This document shows positions 1 through 7,746 of a stretch of DNA of 36,216 nt, piece after piece. How positions within the stretch are numbered: the first letter of the stretch is position 1; each line of letters starts with the position of its first letter. Origin of the DNA: Phormidesmis priestleyi Ana (GTDB lineage Bacteria; Cyanobacteriota; Cyanobacteriia; Phormidesmidales; Phormidesmidaceae). The notes below the pieces were generated by a model. The model did not search any database. It was not told where the DNA came from and was given only the letters and a program-made list of their open reading frames with translations. The stretch lies in NCBI GenBank assembly GCA_001314865.1, contig LJZR01000038.1, positions 1-36,216 on the forward strand. The letters are read 5' to 3'. The position numbers and the translations under genes were made by a program.

Positions 1-282
1 GTAGAAGTGAAGACCGATAGCGTTTGATGAAGGCACAACCGCACCAGAGATGATGTTGTTGCCGTACATCAAAGAGCCTGCAACAGGCTCACGGATGCCA
101 TCGATGTCAACCGGAGGGGCTGCGATGAAGGCGATTACGAAACAGGCAGTGGCAGCCAGCAGAGTCGGGATCATCAACACGCCAAACCAACCTACATAGA
201 GGCGGTTTTCGGTGCTGGTAACCCACTGACAAAACTGCTCCCACAACGAAGCGCTTTGGCGCTGCTGTAGTGTAGTAGTCAT
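1..282 (-). CDS. psbA: Photosystem II reaction centre protein D1, N-terminal part (cut by window edge)
   Basis: The reverse complement from the ATG at 282 reads 94 codons without a stop and runs off the left edge. The protein begins [20 protein letters not shown] and contains [15 protein letters not shown] and the first transmembrane segment, which is unmistakable D1. D1 binds the P680 chlorophylls, pheophytin, QB and the Mn4CaO5 cluster in the thylakoid membrane. Only about the first quarter is visible, so residue 130, which separates low-light from high-light D1 isoforms, cannot be read. A purine-rich AAAAGGA lies 5 nt upstream of the ATG. A strong promoter-like sequence and an HLR1-like element lie upstream (separate entries). 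The identity is certain; which psbA copy this is cannot be told. Confidence 0.98.
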   Translation of the reverse strand, partial: MTTTLQQRQSASLWEQFCQWVTSTENRLYVGWFGVLMIPTLLAATACFVIAFIAAPPVDIDGIREPVAGSLMYGNNIISGAVVPSSNAIGLHFY

Positions 283-352
283 TATGAATCCTTTTAGTTA
301 TCTAGGTACAAAGGGCGGAAGGCACAAAAAGATGTCTTTCGCCTGCATGTTC

Positions 353-381
353 AATATAACGGCTTTTATGAGTTTTGTAAA
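353..381 (-). promoter_or_regulatory. psbA promoter (sigma70 type)
   Basis: Read on the minus strand, TTTACA (376-381) and TATATT (353-358) are separated by exactly 17 bp. Both hexamers are close to the sigma70 consensus and resemble known cyanobacterial psbA promoters. Transcription would begin near 345, giving a leader of about 63 nt. This is predicted from sequence alone. Confidence 0.75.
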
Positions 382-391
382 GTTACGCAAA
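374..391 (-). promoter_or_regulatory. HLR1-like direct repeat overlapping the psbA -35
   Basis: On the minus strand the octamers TTTGCGTA and TTTACAAA are separated by 2 nt. The known HLR1 site of RpaB is two (G/T)TTACA(T/A)(T/A) octamers spaced 2 nt. The downstream octamer matches 8 of 8 and the upstream one 6 of 8. The site sits on the -35 hexamer, the usual place for RpaB control of psbA-type promoters. Confidence 0.5.
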
Positions 392-664
392 CATTAAGAT
401 GAGTCATTGCTCGATTTTTTTCTAGCTCGCATTGCCGAAAATCATATTTCTTTTTGGCGAGACGACCAGAGCCATTTGAATTTATTTAAATCTATTAGAA
501 TTCGCTACATCCCTCTCGTGAAGGGGCATGAGCCGAGCCTGTGTTGCATGGGCTAAAGATGCAATTTAGCGGGTGGTTAGGCGATAGGCTAACGGCTTGG
601 ATTGGCTTAAATGATTTCTGAGAGCGGAGATTGTTAAGCGGATTGTTAAGTGAGAGCTCAGCAA

Positions 665-1708
665 TTATGAGAGCGCTCCAAACCAGATGATTGGCTTGCG
701 AACTTCAGCAATGAGTCCTCCTGGATAGGTGCTAGTGCGGCTACCGTTGGGTGCCTGTAGCAGAAGCACTAGTGCTTCTATTTGTTGAAAGTTCGGTGGC
801 TTAGCAAGGCTAGCTTGCAGAAGCTGTCGCATGACTCTTCGTCGGAGTGCGAGCGGTGCGAGCTGGAGCGTGTGCATATCAATTTCCCATGCTGGCTTTG
901 TTTGCAGTGCTTTGGGGTTGTCTGGGCTTTCAACTGGGCTGCTTGGGGTGATGACTTGGTTGTATAGGTGAGTGGCTTGTGACTGTAGGTAGGCAATGTC
1001 TGCTGCTGTGATTTCTGCTGTCTGAGAGAGCGATCGCCCAATCTGGGGATTAAAGTGTTCGCTTAGGTAAGGGATGAGTTCATGCCGAATGCGGTTGCGA
1101 CGGAAAGCTAAGTTCGAGTTGCTGCTGTCTTCCCAAATGGGGAGTTGGTGGGCGCTGCAAAAGTCTTGGGTTTCCTGGCGGCTGAAGTTTAAGAGCGGTC
1201 TAACCAGTTCAATATGGGGCTGGTGATTAGTTGGAGAATGATTGAGCGATCGCTGCCAAGGTAATGAGCTAATGCCGTCAATGCCAGTTCCACGAACGAG
1301 ATTATACAAGAGAGTTTCGGCGCGATCGCTGGCCGTATGTCCGGTCACGACATGGGAATATCCTTGCGCTTGCGCGATCTTGTAAAACGTTTTGTAGCGC
1401 CATTCACGTGCGTCAGCTTCGCCTTTGAGCGTCATTTGTGCAACTTCTATCCATGCCGGAATTTTCCAGGTGTTCGCAAGCTGCAGAACATGGTTGGCGT
1501 TGTCACTTGAGTCAGGACGCCAGCGATGGTCGCAATGCACGAGGGCTAGCGTCCATTGCCACTTGGCCTGTAAATCTATAAGTAGGCGTGCTAAGCAAAG
1601 AGAATCCTGTCCCCCAGACACAGCCATTAAAACAGCGCTGTTTTTAGGAAGCAGGATTCTTTGTCTGAGCAAGGTATGTAGTTTAGCGTGTGCTAAAGAC
1701 CAGGCCAT
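665..1708 (-). CDS. tilS: tRNA(Ile)-lysidine synthetase
   Basis: TilS uses ATP to attach lysine to C34 of the tRNA-Ile that has a CAU anticodon, changing its decoding from AUG to AUA. It acts in the cytoplasm and is essential in bacteria. The PP-loop ATP-binding motif SGGQDS lies near the N-terminus (residues 31-36 with this start). It is followed by HCDHRWRPDS and the tRNA-contacting segment GHTASDRAETLLYNLVRGTG, the order typical of TilS. I start at the ATG at 1708 because MAWSLAHAKLHTLLRQR matches cyanobacterial TilS starts; a TTG ten codons upstream (1738) keeps the frame open. At 347 residues it has the usual short cyanobacterial length with a reduced C-terminal domain. The gene appears monocistronic. 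Confidence 0.95.
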   Translation of the reverse strand: MAWSLAHAKLHTLLRQRILLPKNSAVLMAVSGGQDSLCLARLLIDLQAKWQWTLALVHCDHRWRPDSSDNANHVLQLANTWKIPAWIEVAQMTLKGEADAREWRYKTFYKIAQAQGYSHVVTGHTASDRAETLLYNLVRGTGIDGISSLPWQRSLNHSPTNHQPHIELVRPLLNFSRQETQDFCSAHQLPIWEDSSNSNLAFRRNRIRHELIPYLSEHFNPQIGRSLSQTAEITAADIAYLQSQATHLYNQVITPSSPVESPDNPKALQTKPAWEIDMHTLQLAPLALRRRVMRQLLQASLAKPPNFQQIEALVLLLQAPNGSRTSTYPGGLIAEVRKPIIWFGALS

Positions 1709-1787
1709 GATGTCTTTACCTTGCTGGTTCTCAGGCAATACCTAACGACGACTATAAAACGTGATTTTTTGAGTCTAGCGCTTCTAA

Positions 1788-1807
1788 TGCCTTCTCATGC
1801 CTTCTAT
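1788..1807. repeat. Tandem repeat 2 x 10 bp across a stop codon
   Basis: ATGCCTTCTC is followed directly by ATGCCTTCTA. The second copy covers the TAG stop (1804-1806, minus strand) of the PstS-like gene. Read in the gene's direction, the copies supply TAG, then an in-frame TGA, then a TAG in another frame. It is one of several stop-codon arrays in the window. Confidence 0.7.
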
Positions 1808-3882
1808 TGCTTAGTGGTGTCTTTGATGTCGTCTTTGATGGCAGAGGCTTTATCTGTAGCCTGCTCAGTTGCTTCATTGATCCGTTGTTTAGCGCGCTCT
1901 AGCCAGCTACTACCTTTCTCGGTAGCGCTGTGTGTCACGCTTTGAAGCGGATGTTTATTGCTATCAATGCCGACTTGAAGATGGGTGCGATCGCTATTAA
2001 GCCCATCTTGAGTAAGACCCATGCCCTCTCGGGAGGTGCTCTTCACGCCGTCAATGCCACCCTGAATACTCCCTTGAAGCTTAGTCTGATCTCCGTCAAT
2101 TCTGCCTTGAAGGCGGTCAATACTGCCCTGTGCGGCACCTGTAATGTTATTTGTGCCACCTGGAACGCTACTCTGAACGCCCGATCTCACGTTGCCAAGG
2201 TCACTGTGTAGAGATTCCTTCATGTCGTCAATACTGCTTTGCTCAGAGCGTTGATCCGAGTCAGAAATATTTCCTAGATCCATCGTGACATCGCCAGTTG
2301 CGACATCGCCAGTTGTGACATCGCCTGCCTTATTTTTTATTCGACCGGCCAATCCTGCGCCAGCGGCAGCCACTCCCCCCACTAATGCCACACCACTTGC
2401 TGCTGCTTTACCCAGCCCAACAGAGCCTACTGTCCCTACAGCATCACCGGTATCCTCGACAGATGTAGAGATGCCGTCTGCTTCTACGGCGTCTAGCCCA
2501 GACCCCAGACCTGTTTTAGGCAGATTGTTACCGCGATATGAGCTGCGAATCCTATCATCAGCAACACCACCCGTACTACCTGTATTTACCGCATAGCCAG
2601 TTTCTTCATCTTTACTGCGTTTGGCAGCCGCCCAAATTAACAGTCCCAACCCGGCCAAAGGCAACAGTAGCCACCACCAACGCCCACGACCTGCTAAGAG
2701 CTGATTAGCCTCTCCCCCAACACCGTCAAGATCATTGGCATCAGTACCGTCAACCCCATCGGTAATAACAGTGCCGTCTTCCCCGATTGCGACATTGCCC
2801 TGAGTGGTATCTGCGGCGCCATCAACAGCGGCACCATTTGCAGAACCGCTAGCGCTGCCCTCAGCGCTACTATTTCCATTGGTGTTGTCAGCATTGGCTG
2901 CATTGCCATTCCCCTCTGTATCACTACTAGCGGCACCATCAGCAGGCGCGCCTGCCGCCGTATTCCCACCTGCCCCTCTGGTAGCTCCGGCTCCGGGTGA
3001 AATTGCATAACCGGACAGATTGGCGTTGTTGAGTACACTTTGGCCTGGATTGCCTGTGGCATAGCCGAGGAAAGCCGCAACCGCTGGAGAGGCACCACCT
3101 GCATATACGAAAGAATAAGGCTGAGAGAAGGGATAACGCGGATCGTCTGGCAGCGTTTGATGCAGCTGAATAGCTTTGATATCAGGCTGACCCTCTAGCT
3201 CACTGACCAGCATGTATCCAATGCCGTCTTTCCCCAGGGCTTTGGCTAGGGCTGCTGTAGAATCTTCGCTGAGTTGCGTTGCCGTATCGCCTGTTTTGAA
3301 TTCAGCTGTCGTAAAAACGGGGTAGGGTTTAAGCGCCTGACGAGTCTCGCTGGTATCGGGACGATCAATCACTTTAATAGGACCAGCGGAACCTCCCACT
3401 GCTGACCAATCCCTAATTTCTCCTCTAAAGATCTGAGCGAACTGGCTTCCAGTTATGCTCTGTGAAAAAGCATTGTCTTTCCCAACGACGACGGCAATTT
3501 TTTCTCGCCGCACCGGAACTGCAATCAGCTTTTTTTCTTTTTCGGCTTCGGTTAGCGGCCGGCTAATGGCTGCAAGGTCGGCATTGCCATTTAATACTGC
3601 TTGAATAGCTGCGTTTGAATCATTTGTGGTGATATTAACTTTGCCCGCGTATTGCTTTTCAAAGCCCTGCCCCAAAGCCCGGCTAATTGTAGTCATGTTG
3701 TCTGAGCTGCTGGCAATCTTGACCTGGGTTCCTTTCGCCACGGAGTCAGGCACAGAAAAGCTAGGAGCCGCTTGACCCAGGACAGGTGCCTGAAATAATA
3801 AAGAAGCGACTGATTGGGTGGGTATAGCACAGGCGAGAAGCGCTGCGACTGTTAGCGCTGAAGCCGTTTTACGGTTAACCAT
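1804..3882 (-). CDS. Exported PstS-like substrate-binding protein fused to a transmembrane anchor and repeat-rich tail
   Basis: This 692-residue protein has four parts. Residues 1-28 look like a signal peptide (basic start, then LTVAALLACAIPTQSVAS). Residues about 50-290 form a PBP-like phosphate-binding-protein fold (VKIASSSDNMTTISRALGQG, then NADLAAISRPLT and FAQIFRGEIRDWSAVGG). A long Gly/Ala/Asn/Asp-rich linker leads to a membrane segment at about 397-420 (RGRWWWLLLPLAGLGLLIW) followed by basic residues. The tail holds a second hydrophobic Ala/Gly stretch, a TGDVATGDV repeat, and amphipathic repeats (GSIDRLQGRIDGD type). No ABC permease or ATPase is adjacent, so a transport role is not indicated; cell-envelope sensing or scaffolding is as likely. 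The layout recalls cyanobacterial proteins that carry a DUF4912 domain after the anchor, but I see no DUF4912 motif here. Ligand unknown. Confidence 0.75.
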   Translation of the reverse strand: MVNRKTASALTVAALLACAIPTQSVASLLFQAPVLGQAAPSFSVPDSVAKGTQVKIASSSDNMTTISRALGQGFEKQYAGKVNITTNDSNAAIQAVLNGNADLAAISRPLTEAEKEKKLIAVPVRREKIAVVVGKDNAFSQSITGSQFAQIFRGEIRDWSAVGGSAGPIKVIDRPDTSETRQALKPYPVFTTAEFKTGDTATQLSEDSTAALAKALGKDGIGYMLVSELEGQPDIKAIQLHQTLPDDPRYPFSQPYSFVYAGGASPAVAAFLGYATGNPGQSVLNNANLSGYAISPGAGATRGAGGNTAAGAPADGAASSDTEGNGNAANADNTNGNSSAEGSASGSANGAAVDGAADTTQGNVAIGEDGTVITDGVDGTDANDLDGVGGEANQLLAGRGRWWWLLLPLAGLGLLIWAAAKRSKDEETGYAVNTGSTGGVADDRIRSSYRGNNLPKTGLGSGLDAVEADGISTSVEDTGDAVGTVGSVGLGKAAASGVALVGGVAAAGAGLAGRIKNKAGDVTTGDVATGDVTMDLGNISDSDQRSEQSSIDDMKESLHSDLGNVRSGVQSSVPGGTNNITGAAQGSIDRLQGRIDGDQTKLQGSIQGGIDGVKSTSREGMGLTQDGLNSDRTHLQVGIDSNKHPLQSVTHSATEKGSSWLERAKQRINEATEQATDKASAIKDDIKDTTKQ
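2287..2329. repeat. In-frame 15-bp tandem repeat inside the PstS-like gene
   Basis: Two copies of GACATCGCCAGTTG plus one variable base (2287-2301, 2302-2316) are followed by a partial third copy. Because the unit is 15 bp, the reading frame is kept, and on the minus strand it encodes the repeated TGDVA motif in the tail. Expansion or contraction would change tail length by five residues at a time. Confidence 0.75.
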
Positions 3883-4330
3883 GACTCAATGACACCTGCA
3901 AGTAGGCGAAACAACTTTTTTGAAAAGAAAAACGAAGATGAAGACACCGGTCAGATTTAACAAAACCTAGCTGGTGTATCTCTATAAATGCCTTCAATAA
4001 GTTTGGGTATTTTCACTCATTGATCTAAAAATCAACCGCTTACGATAGGCATTTGTGATTATGCTTATGCAGCTTACACGGTATGACAGCTTCATCAAAT
4101 TATTGAACGAATTTATATTTTCTTTAAAGTGGCATGTTTTCTTTAAAGAAAAGAAAATTTCCGAGCCGACTGTGTCTGAAAAGCTTCTGAAAATGGCAGT
4201 GGAAATTTTATCAGAACTTGTTTGATAAAGCCTTAGTTTAGGGATGTGGGGCCGTTTTTCTACGGTGTTTGTTAGTCCTTAGCAGGTAGTTTTTGACAGG
4301 CTTTTGAGGTGCTTTGGGAACACCTCTAAT

Positions 4331-4390
4331 TGTGGTAACGGCTGTGCAAGTGTGGCAACGGCTGTGCAAGTGTGGCAACGGCTGTGCAAG
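4331..4390. repeat. Tandem repeat 3 x 20 bp
   Basis: The 20-bp unit TGTGGCAACGGCTGTGCAAG occurs three times without gaps (4331, 4351, 4371), with one T/C difference in the first copy. It lies in the divergent region 220 bp upstream of minC. It carries no stop codon on either strand, unlike most other arrays in the window. Confidence 0.9.
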
Positions 4391-4548
4391 GCGGTTTCGC
4401 AAAGGGATTCGGTATAGGTCTTCACTTCTTATGTATCCAGATATCCTGAGGAATTTGACAGATTTATCCACACGCTGTTCTACTCAAAGCAATAGTGTTC
4501 TAAGATGGCCAAGGCTTATAGGGTGGTTATTGTGATAAAGCTTAATTA

Positions 4549-4584
4549 ATAATACTTGTATTATCAGCCTGCTTTCGGTATAGA
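4549..4584 (+). promoter_or_regulatory. Promoter of minCDE with overlapping inverted repeat
   Basis: TTGTAT (4556-4561) and TATAGA (4579-4584) are spaced 17 bp, giving a sigma70-type promoter with a leader of about 20 nt before the minC ATG. The inverted repeat ATAATAC-tt-GTATTAT (4549-4564, perfect 7-bp arms) covers the -35, a placement suited to a repressor. No regulator is recognised. Confidence 0.5.
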
Positions 4585-4611
4585 CTCTCGGCACATCTAT
4601 CGCGTCGATAA

Positions 4612-5514
4612 ATGGCTCCAGATTTTTCATTTATGCAAGACAGTCAAAGCGATTCGTCAGGCACTCCGGCTGATGGGGGCGTTAACTTTGACAATTTTAT
4701 TTTAGAGATTGAGCCTGATCCTGAAACCACTCAGGAGGAAGCTGCCCAGACTAAACCAGAGAGCAATCCCAATTTGCAGGTTCAGTTTAAGAGTGAGCGG
4801 GGTCGCTTATTGCTGCTTTTGCCACCCGCTCCTGAGAAGAGCCGTAATCCTGTGTATTGGGAAGATTTGAGGGATCAGCTCAAACGACGGCTGAGTGGTG
4901 GAGAGCGATTTTTGCAACCCCATACGCCCGTGCATCTGATCGCGCGCGATCGCCTCCTCAACAGCCAGCAGATCCAGGAAATAGACGCGATGCTCAGCGA
5001 TGCTCAGCTCCCGCTCAAAAGAATTTATTCCAGCCGTCGTCAAAGTGCTGTGGCAGCTGCAACCGCAGGCTATTCAGTAGAGCAGCAGACCACGTTGGGT
5101 CACTTGGGCCAGGGGCAAGAAGCGTCTCGTCAGGCCATGGATGAGCCCCTATACCTACAAACAACGCTTCGATCTGGTGTTGAAGTGCGCCATAGAGGCA
5201 CTGTCATTGTGTTAGGCGATGCCAATCCCGGCAGCTCTATTGTTGCCGAGGGTGACATCTTTATATGGGGTCGTCTACGAGGGGTTGTTCATGCTGGCGC
5301 TGATGGTAACAGACAGTGCCGTATTATGGCTCTGCATATGCAGCCTACTCAGCTGCGAATTGCCGACCAGGTAGCGCGATCGCCCGAAGATCCGCCTGCG
5401 CAGTATCAACCTGAAGTCGCCTACATTGGCCCCGACGGTATCCGAATTGCGCTGGCCGCCGAGTTTGCCCTAGCTGATTTACCTGCTAACCTACCTACCC
5501 AAGAGAGCCCCTAA
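4612..5514 (+). CDS. minC: Septum site-determining protein MinC
   Basis: MinC blocks FtsZ polymerisation away from mid-cell and is recruited to the membrane by MinD. The 300-residue product has a weakly conserved N-terminal domain (about 50-150) and a clear C-terminal MinC beta-helix domain (about 180-285). The latter is marked by LRSGVEVRHRGTVIVLGDAN, then GSSIVAEGDIFIWGRLRGVVHAGA and QPTQLRIADQVARS. The first 45 residues are acidic and Pro/Thr-rich, as in other cyanobacterial MinC proteins. The ATG at 4612 is used; an in-frame ATG at 4633 is an alternative, and neither has a clear Shine-Dalgarno sequence. It is the first gene of minCDE, with minD 21 nt downstream. Confidence 0.93.
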   Translation: MAPDFSFMQDSQSDSSGTPADGGVNFDNFILEIEPDPETTQEEAAQTKPESNPNLQVQFKSERGRLLLLLPPAPEKSRNPVYWEDLRDQLKRRLSGGERFLQPHTPVHLIARDRLLNSQQIQEIDAMLSDAQLPLKRIYSSRRQSAVAAATAGYSVEQQTTLGHLGQGQEASRQAMDEPLYLQTTLRSGVEVRHRGTVIVLGDANPGSSIVAEGDIFIWGRLRGVVHAGADGNRQCRIMALHMQPTQLRIADQVARSPEDPPAQYQPEVAYIGPDGIRIALAAEFALADLPANLPTQESP

Positions 5515-5535
5515 ATAAGGCCCCAGAAAGAGCAT

Positions 5536-6339
5536 ATGAGCCGTATTATCGTGATGACCTCCGGCAAGGGAGGCGTTGGTAAAACTACCTGCACCGCAAA
5601 CCTAGGTATGGCTTTAGCCAAAGCCGGACAGCGAGTTGCCGTCGTTGACGCCGACTTTGGTCTGCGTAACCTTGATTTGCTACTCGGACTTGAAAATCGC
5701 ATTGTATACACCGCCTTAGACGTCTTAGCCGGTGAATGTCGCCTAGATCAGGCGCTTGTCAAAGATAAAAGGCAGCCCAACTTAGCACTGCTGCCAGCTG
5801 CCCAAAATCGGTCTAAAGAGTCCATTAAGCCCGAGCAGATGAAGCGACTAATTAAGGCGCTCACCAAAGTCTATAACTTTATTTTGATCGACAGTCCAGC
5901 GGGAATTGAAATGGGCTTCCGTAACTCGATTGCCGCTGCTCGCGAAGCCATCATTGTGACAACGCCCGAAATCTCGGCAGTTCGAGATGCTGACCGAGTG
6001 ATTGGTCTGCTAGAAGCAAACGACATTAAGGCGGTTCGGCTGGTGATTAACCGGTTGAGGCCAGCAATGGTCGCAGCAGAGCAGATGATGTCTGTCAAAG
6101 ATGTTCAGGGCATCCTGTCTATTCCACTGCTTGGCGTTATTCCCGATGACGAGCAGGTGATAGTTTCGACCAATAAGGGGGAGCCCTTGGTATTAGACGA
6201 GAAACTCTCTAAAGCGGGTATCGCTTTTACAAATGTCTCCCAGCGTTTGCAGGGCGAAAAAGTGCCGCTGATGGACTTGAGCATTCCTCAGGACAACTTT
6301 TTCACTCGTCTCAAACGGCTATTTGGCGTCTCCTCATAG
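5536..6339 (+). CDS. minD: Septum site-determining ATPase MinD
   Basis: MinD is the membrane-cycling ParA/MinD ATPase that carries MinC to the poles and is released by MinE. The 267-residue protein shows the deviant Walker A motif KGGVGKTT (residues 11-18), VVDADFGLRNLDLLLG, and the Walker B region FILIDSPAGIE. It ends with an amphipathic membrane-targeting helix (FFTRLKRLFG). Length and motifs are typical. It follows minC by 21 nt and precedes minE by about 85 nt in one likely operon. Confidence 0.98.
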   Translation: MSRIIVMTSGKGGVGKTTCTANLGMALAKAGQRVAVVDADFGLRNLDLLLGLENRIVYTALDVLAGECRLDQALVKDKRQPNLALLPAAQNRSKESIKPEQMKRLIKALTKVYNFILIDSPAGIEMGFRNSIAAAREAIIVTTPEISAVRDADRVIGLLEANDIKAVRLVINRLRPAMVAAEQMMSVKDVQGILSIPLLGVIPDDEQVIVSTNKGEPLVLDEKLSKAGIAFTNVSQRLQGEKVPLMDLSIPQDNFFTRLKRLFGVSS

Positions 6340-6424
6340 ATGCTCTACTCCATATAGACTTCTTCAAAAGGGGCTTGTTTAAGAGCGAACGACTTAAAAT
6401 GGCGACATCGAGGTGACTAACAGT

Positions 6425-7099
6425 ATGGCAATTCCTATTATCAGCGATCTTTTAGAAAGACTCTTTGGCTCAGGCGAAGATCCTCACAGCCGTGATGATG
6501 TTAAGCGTCGGCTGCAAATTGTGCTTGCCCACGACCGCTTGGCACTCGATCCACAAACCTTAGAGATGATGCGCCAGGAAATTATTGCTGTTGTTTCGCG
6601 CTATGTCGAGGTAGATTTTGAGTCTTTGGAGTTTTCGCTAGCAACGAATGAAAGAGTAACCGCGCTGACCGCAAATTTGCCTATTCGACGTATTCGTCCG
6701 CTTGGGCGCGGCCCCGACCAGCCCATTATGCCCGAGCAGGAGGTCGAGAAAATTGAGCTGGCCTCACCTGCCGAAGCACTTGCCCTAGATGCCCAAGACG
6801 CAGAGGCCGCGCTCAGACGCTTCGAAGCCAACACTCGTGACGCGCATCCCTATCTTGACATTGATAGATCTGGCCTAGATGAAGACGAAGATGAATCCGG
6901 AACCACCGGAACTAATAATAGTGTGCTAGCTGAGGCAGAAGCAGCTACCTCTACGGACCTAGCGGTTGGTGAGAGTGTTGATGATTCTTTTCGTGCCAGT
7001 GATGATTCAGTCGCGCTCTTAGAAGAGCCCACGCCAGAAATCCCTGACATGTCTATTCCTGAGGCTTCCGCTCATGCAAAGATGCAGTCTGATAAGTGA
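6425..7099 (+). CDS. minE: Cell division topological specificity factor MinE with long acidic C-terminal extension
   Basis: MinE stimulates MinD ATPase and drives pole-to-pole oscillation. The N-terminal 95 residues are standard MinE: membrane-binding ISDLLERLFG, the MinD-contact helix region RDDVKRRLQIVLAHDRLALD, then MRQEIIAVVSRYVEVDFESL. Typical MinE is about 90-100 residues; this one continues for about 125 more residues rich in Asp, Glu, Ser and Ala, including DEDEDESGTTG, with no recognised domain and probably disordered. I start at the ATG at 6425, which gives the usual short N-terminus and has GAGG 11 nt upstream; a GTG at 6413 would add four residues. The stop codon is the first base triplet of an 11-bp tandem array. 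Confidence 0.93.
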   Translation: MAIPIISDLLERLFGSGEDPHSRDDVKRRLQIVLAHDRLALDPQTLEMMRQEIIAVVSRYVEVDFESLEFSLATNERVTALTANLPIRRIRPLGRGPDQPIMPEQEVEKIELASPAEALALDAQDAEAALRRFEANTRDAHPYLDIDRSGLDEDEDESGTTGTNNSVLAEAEAATSTDLAVGESVDDSFRASDDSVALLEEPTPEIPDMSIPEASAHAKMQSDK

Positions 7100-7151
7100 A
7101 GTCCATCTGAAGTCCGCCTAAAGTCCACCTAAAGTTCGACTAAAGTCTTTA
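7097..7151. repeat. Tandem repeat 5 x 11 bp starting on the minE stop codon
   Basis: Five units begin at 7097, 7108, 7119, 7130 and 7141, of the form T(G/A)AAGTCCACC with variation. Each unit opens with TGA or TAA. The first TGA is the real minE stop. Because 11 is not a multiple of 3, the stops fall in all three frames. Confidence 0.85.
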
Positions 7152-7303
7152 TTTACTTAACTCACCGGTCACTGTACTGGTTGGTTTGGGGTGCGCGAAA
7201 ATAAGCGGTCTTATTTCTCTTCATTCTGCAATGTATCGAATCATCGCTTATACTTTCTTTATAGACCCATAAATAAAACTCAGAAAAATTGGAAGCGCCT
7301 GTT

Positions 7304-7504
7304 ATGGAAAACCCGAATAAACTCGATTCTTCAGGCACTAGCGCTGCTTTGGAAACCAAAATGTTAGGTGTTAATCCGACCCGTTATTATCGCCCGGAGC
7401 CTCGCTTGGGGTTTACGCCTTTTGCTGAGTTGTGGAACGGGCGGTTAGCTATGGTTGGCATTATTGTTGCCTTGGCCTTTGAGCTGATATCTCATCGCGG
7501 ATAG
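7304..7504 (+). CDS. High light-inducible protein (HLIP / small CAB-like protein)
   Basis: This is a 66-residue one-helix protein of the chlorophyll a/b-binding superfamily. HLIPs bind chlorophyll and carotenoid in the thylakoid membrane and protect newly made or damaged photosystem proteins. The single helix carries the family signature (FAELWNGRLAMVGIIVAL) with the pigment-ligand Glu, Asn and Arg. The N-terminal third is hydrophilic. I choose the ATG at 7304, preceded by GGAAG at 8 nt; a TTG five codons upstream (7289) is possible. It stands alone, with a terminator-like hairpin at 7667-7700. Confidence 0.93.
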   Translation: MENPNKLDSSGTSAALETKMLGVNPTRYYRPEPRLGFTPFAELWNGRLAMVGIIVALAFELISHRG

Positions 7505-7565
7505 TCGCTTTTGCGTTAGACCCGTTTATTCTTATCTCGAATTTGCGCTATCCAATTTGCACTAT

Positions 7566-7604
7566 TAAGTAAGTCAAATAAGTAAGTCAAATAAGTAAGT
7601 CAAA
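7566..7604. repeat. Tandem repeat 3 x 13 bp downstream of the HLIP gene
   Basis: Three perfect copies of TAAGTAAGTCAAA lie 62 nt after the HLIP stop. Each unit carries TAA, and with a 13-bp period the stops rotate through all frames. Confidence 0.9.
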
Positions 7605-7666
7605 ATTGGGTAGCTCCGAATTAGACAGGCATCATTAGATTGCTGCTCTGTCTTGGTGAATGGCAT

Positions 7667-7700
7667 AAATGGTCGCCTGCCACTAGGGCGCGACCATTTT
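7667..7700 (+). terminator. Hairpin terminator after the HLIP gene
   Basis: AAATGGTCGC (7667-7676) pairs perfectly with GCGACCATTT (7690-7699) around a 13-nt loop, followed by a short T-rich stretch. It sits between the plus-strand HLIP gene and the convergent minus-strand gene and could end either transcript. Confidence 0.65.
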
Positions 7701-7746
7701 ATGGGGTGATTGTGTGGGTGATCCAAAAGTAGCTCTCCTGAGTGGA

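Larger units (their letters stand above)
283..664. other. Intergenic region psbA-tilS
   Basis: This 382-bp gap lies between psbA, which starts leftward at 282, and the stop codon of tilS at 665. Both genes are on the minus strand. The left half holds the psbA promoter and HLR1-like element. The rest is AT-rich with no open frame I would defend. Near 625-651 the segment GGATTGTTAAG occurs twice in imperfect form, just beyond the tilS stop. Confidence 0.6.
3883..4611. other. Divergent intergenic region between the PstS-like gene and minC
   Basis: This 729-bp region separates two divergently transcribed genes and contains no credible open frame. TTTTCTTTAAAG occurs at 4118-4129 and 4137-4148, and the second copy forms the perfect 16-bp palindrome TTTTCTTTAAAGAAAA (4137-4152). 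A three-copy 20-bp repeat lies at 4331-4390. The minC promoter with an overlapping inverted repeat lies at 4549-4584. Confidence 0.6.

Noticed and set aside
2285-2596. Plus-strand open frame of 103 codons opposite the PstS-like gene
   Set aside because: A Pro/Ala/Thr-rich shadow produced by the GC-biased, Ala/Gly/Asp-rich coding strand beneath it.
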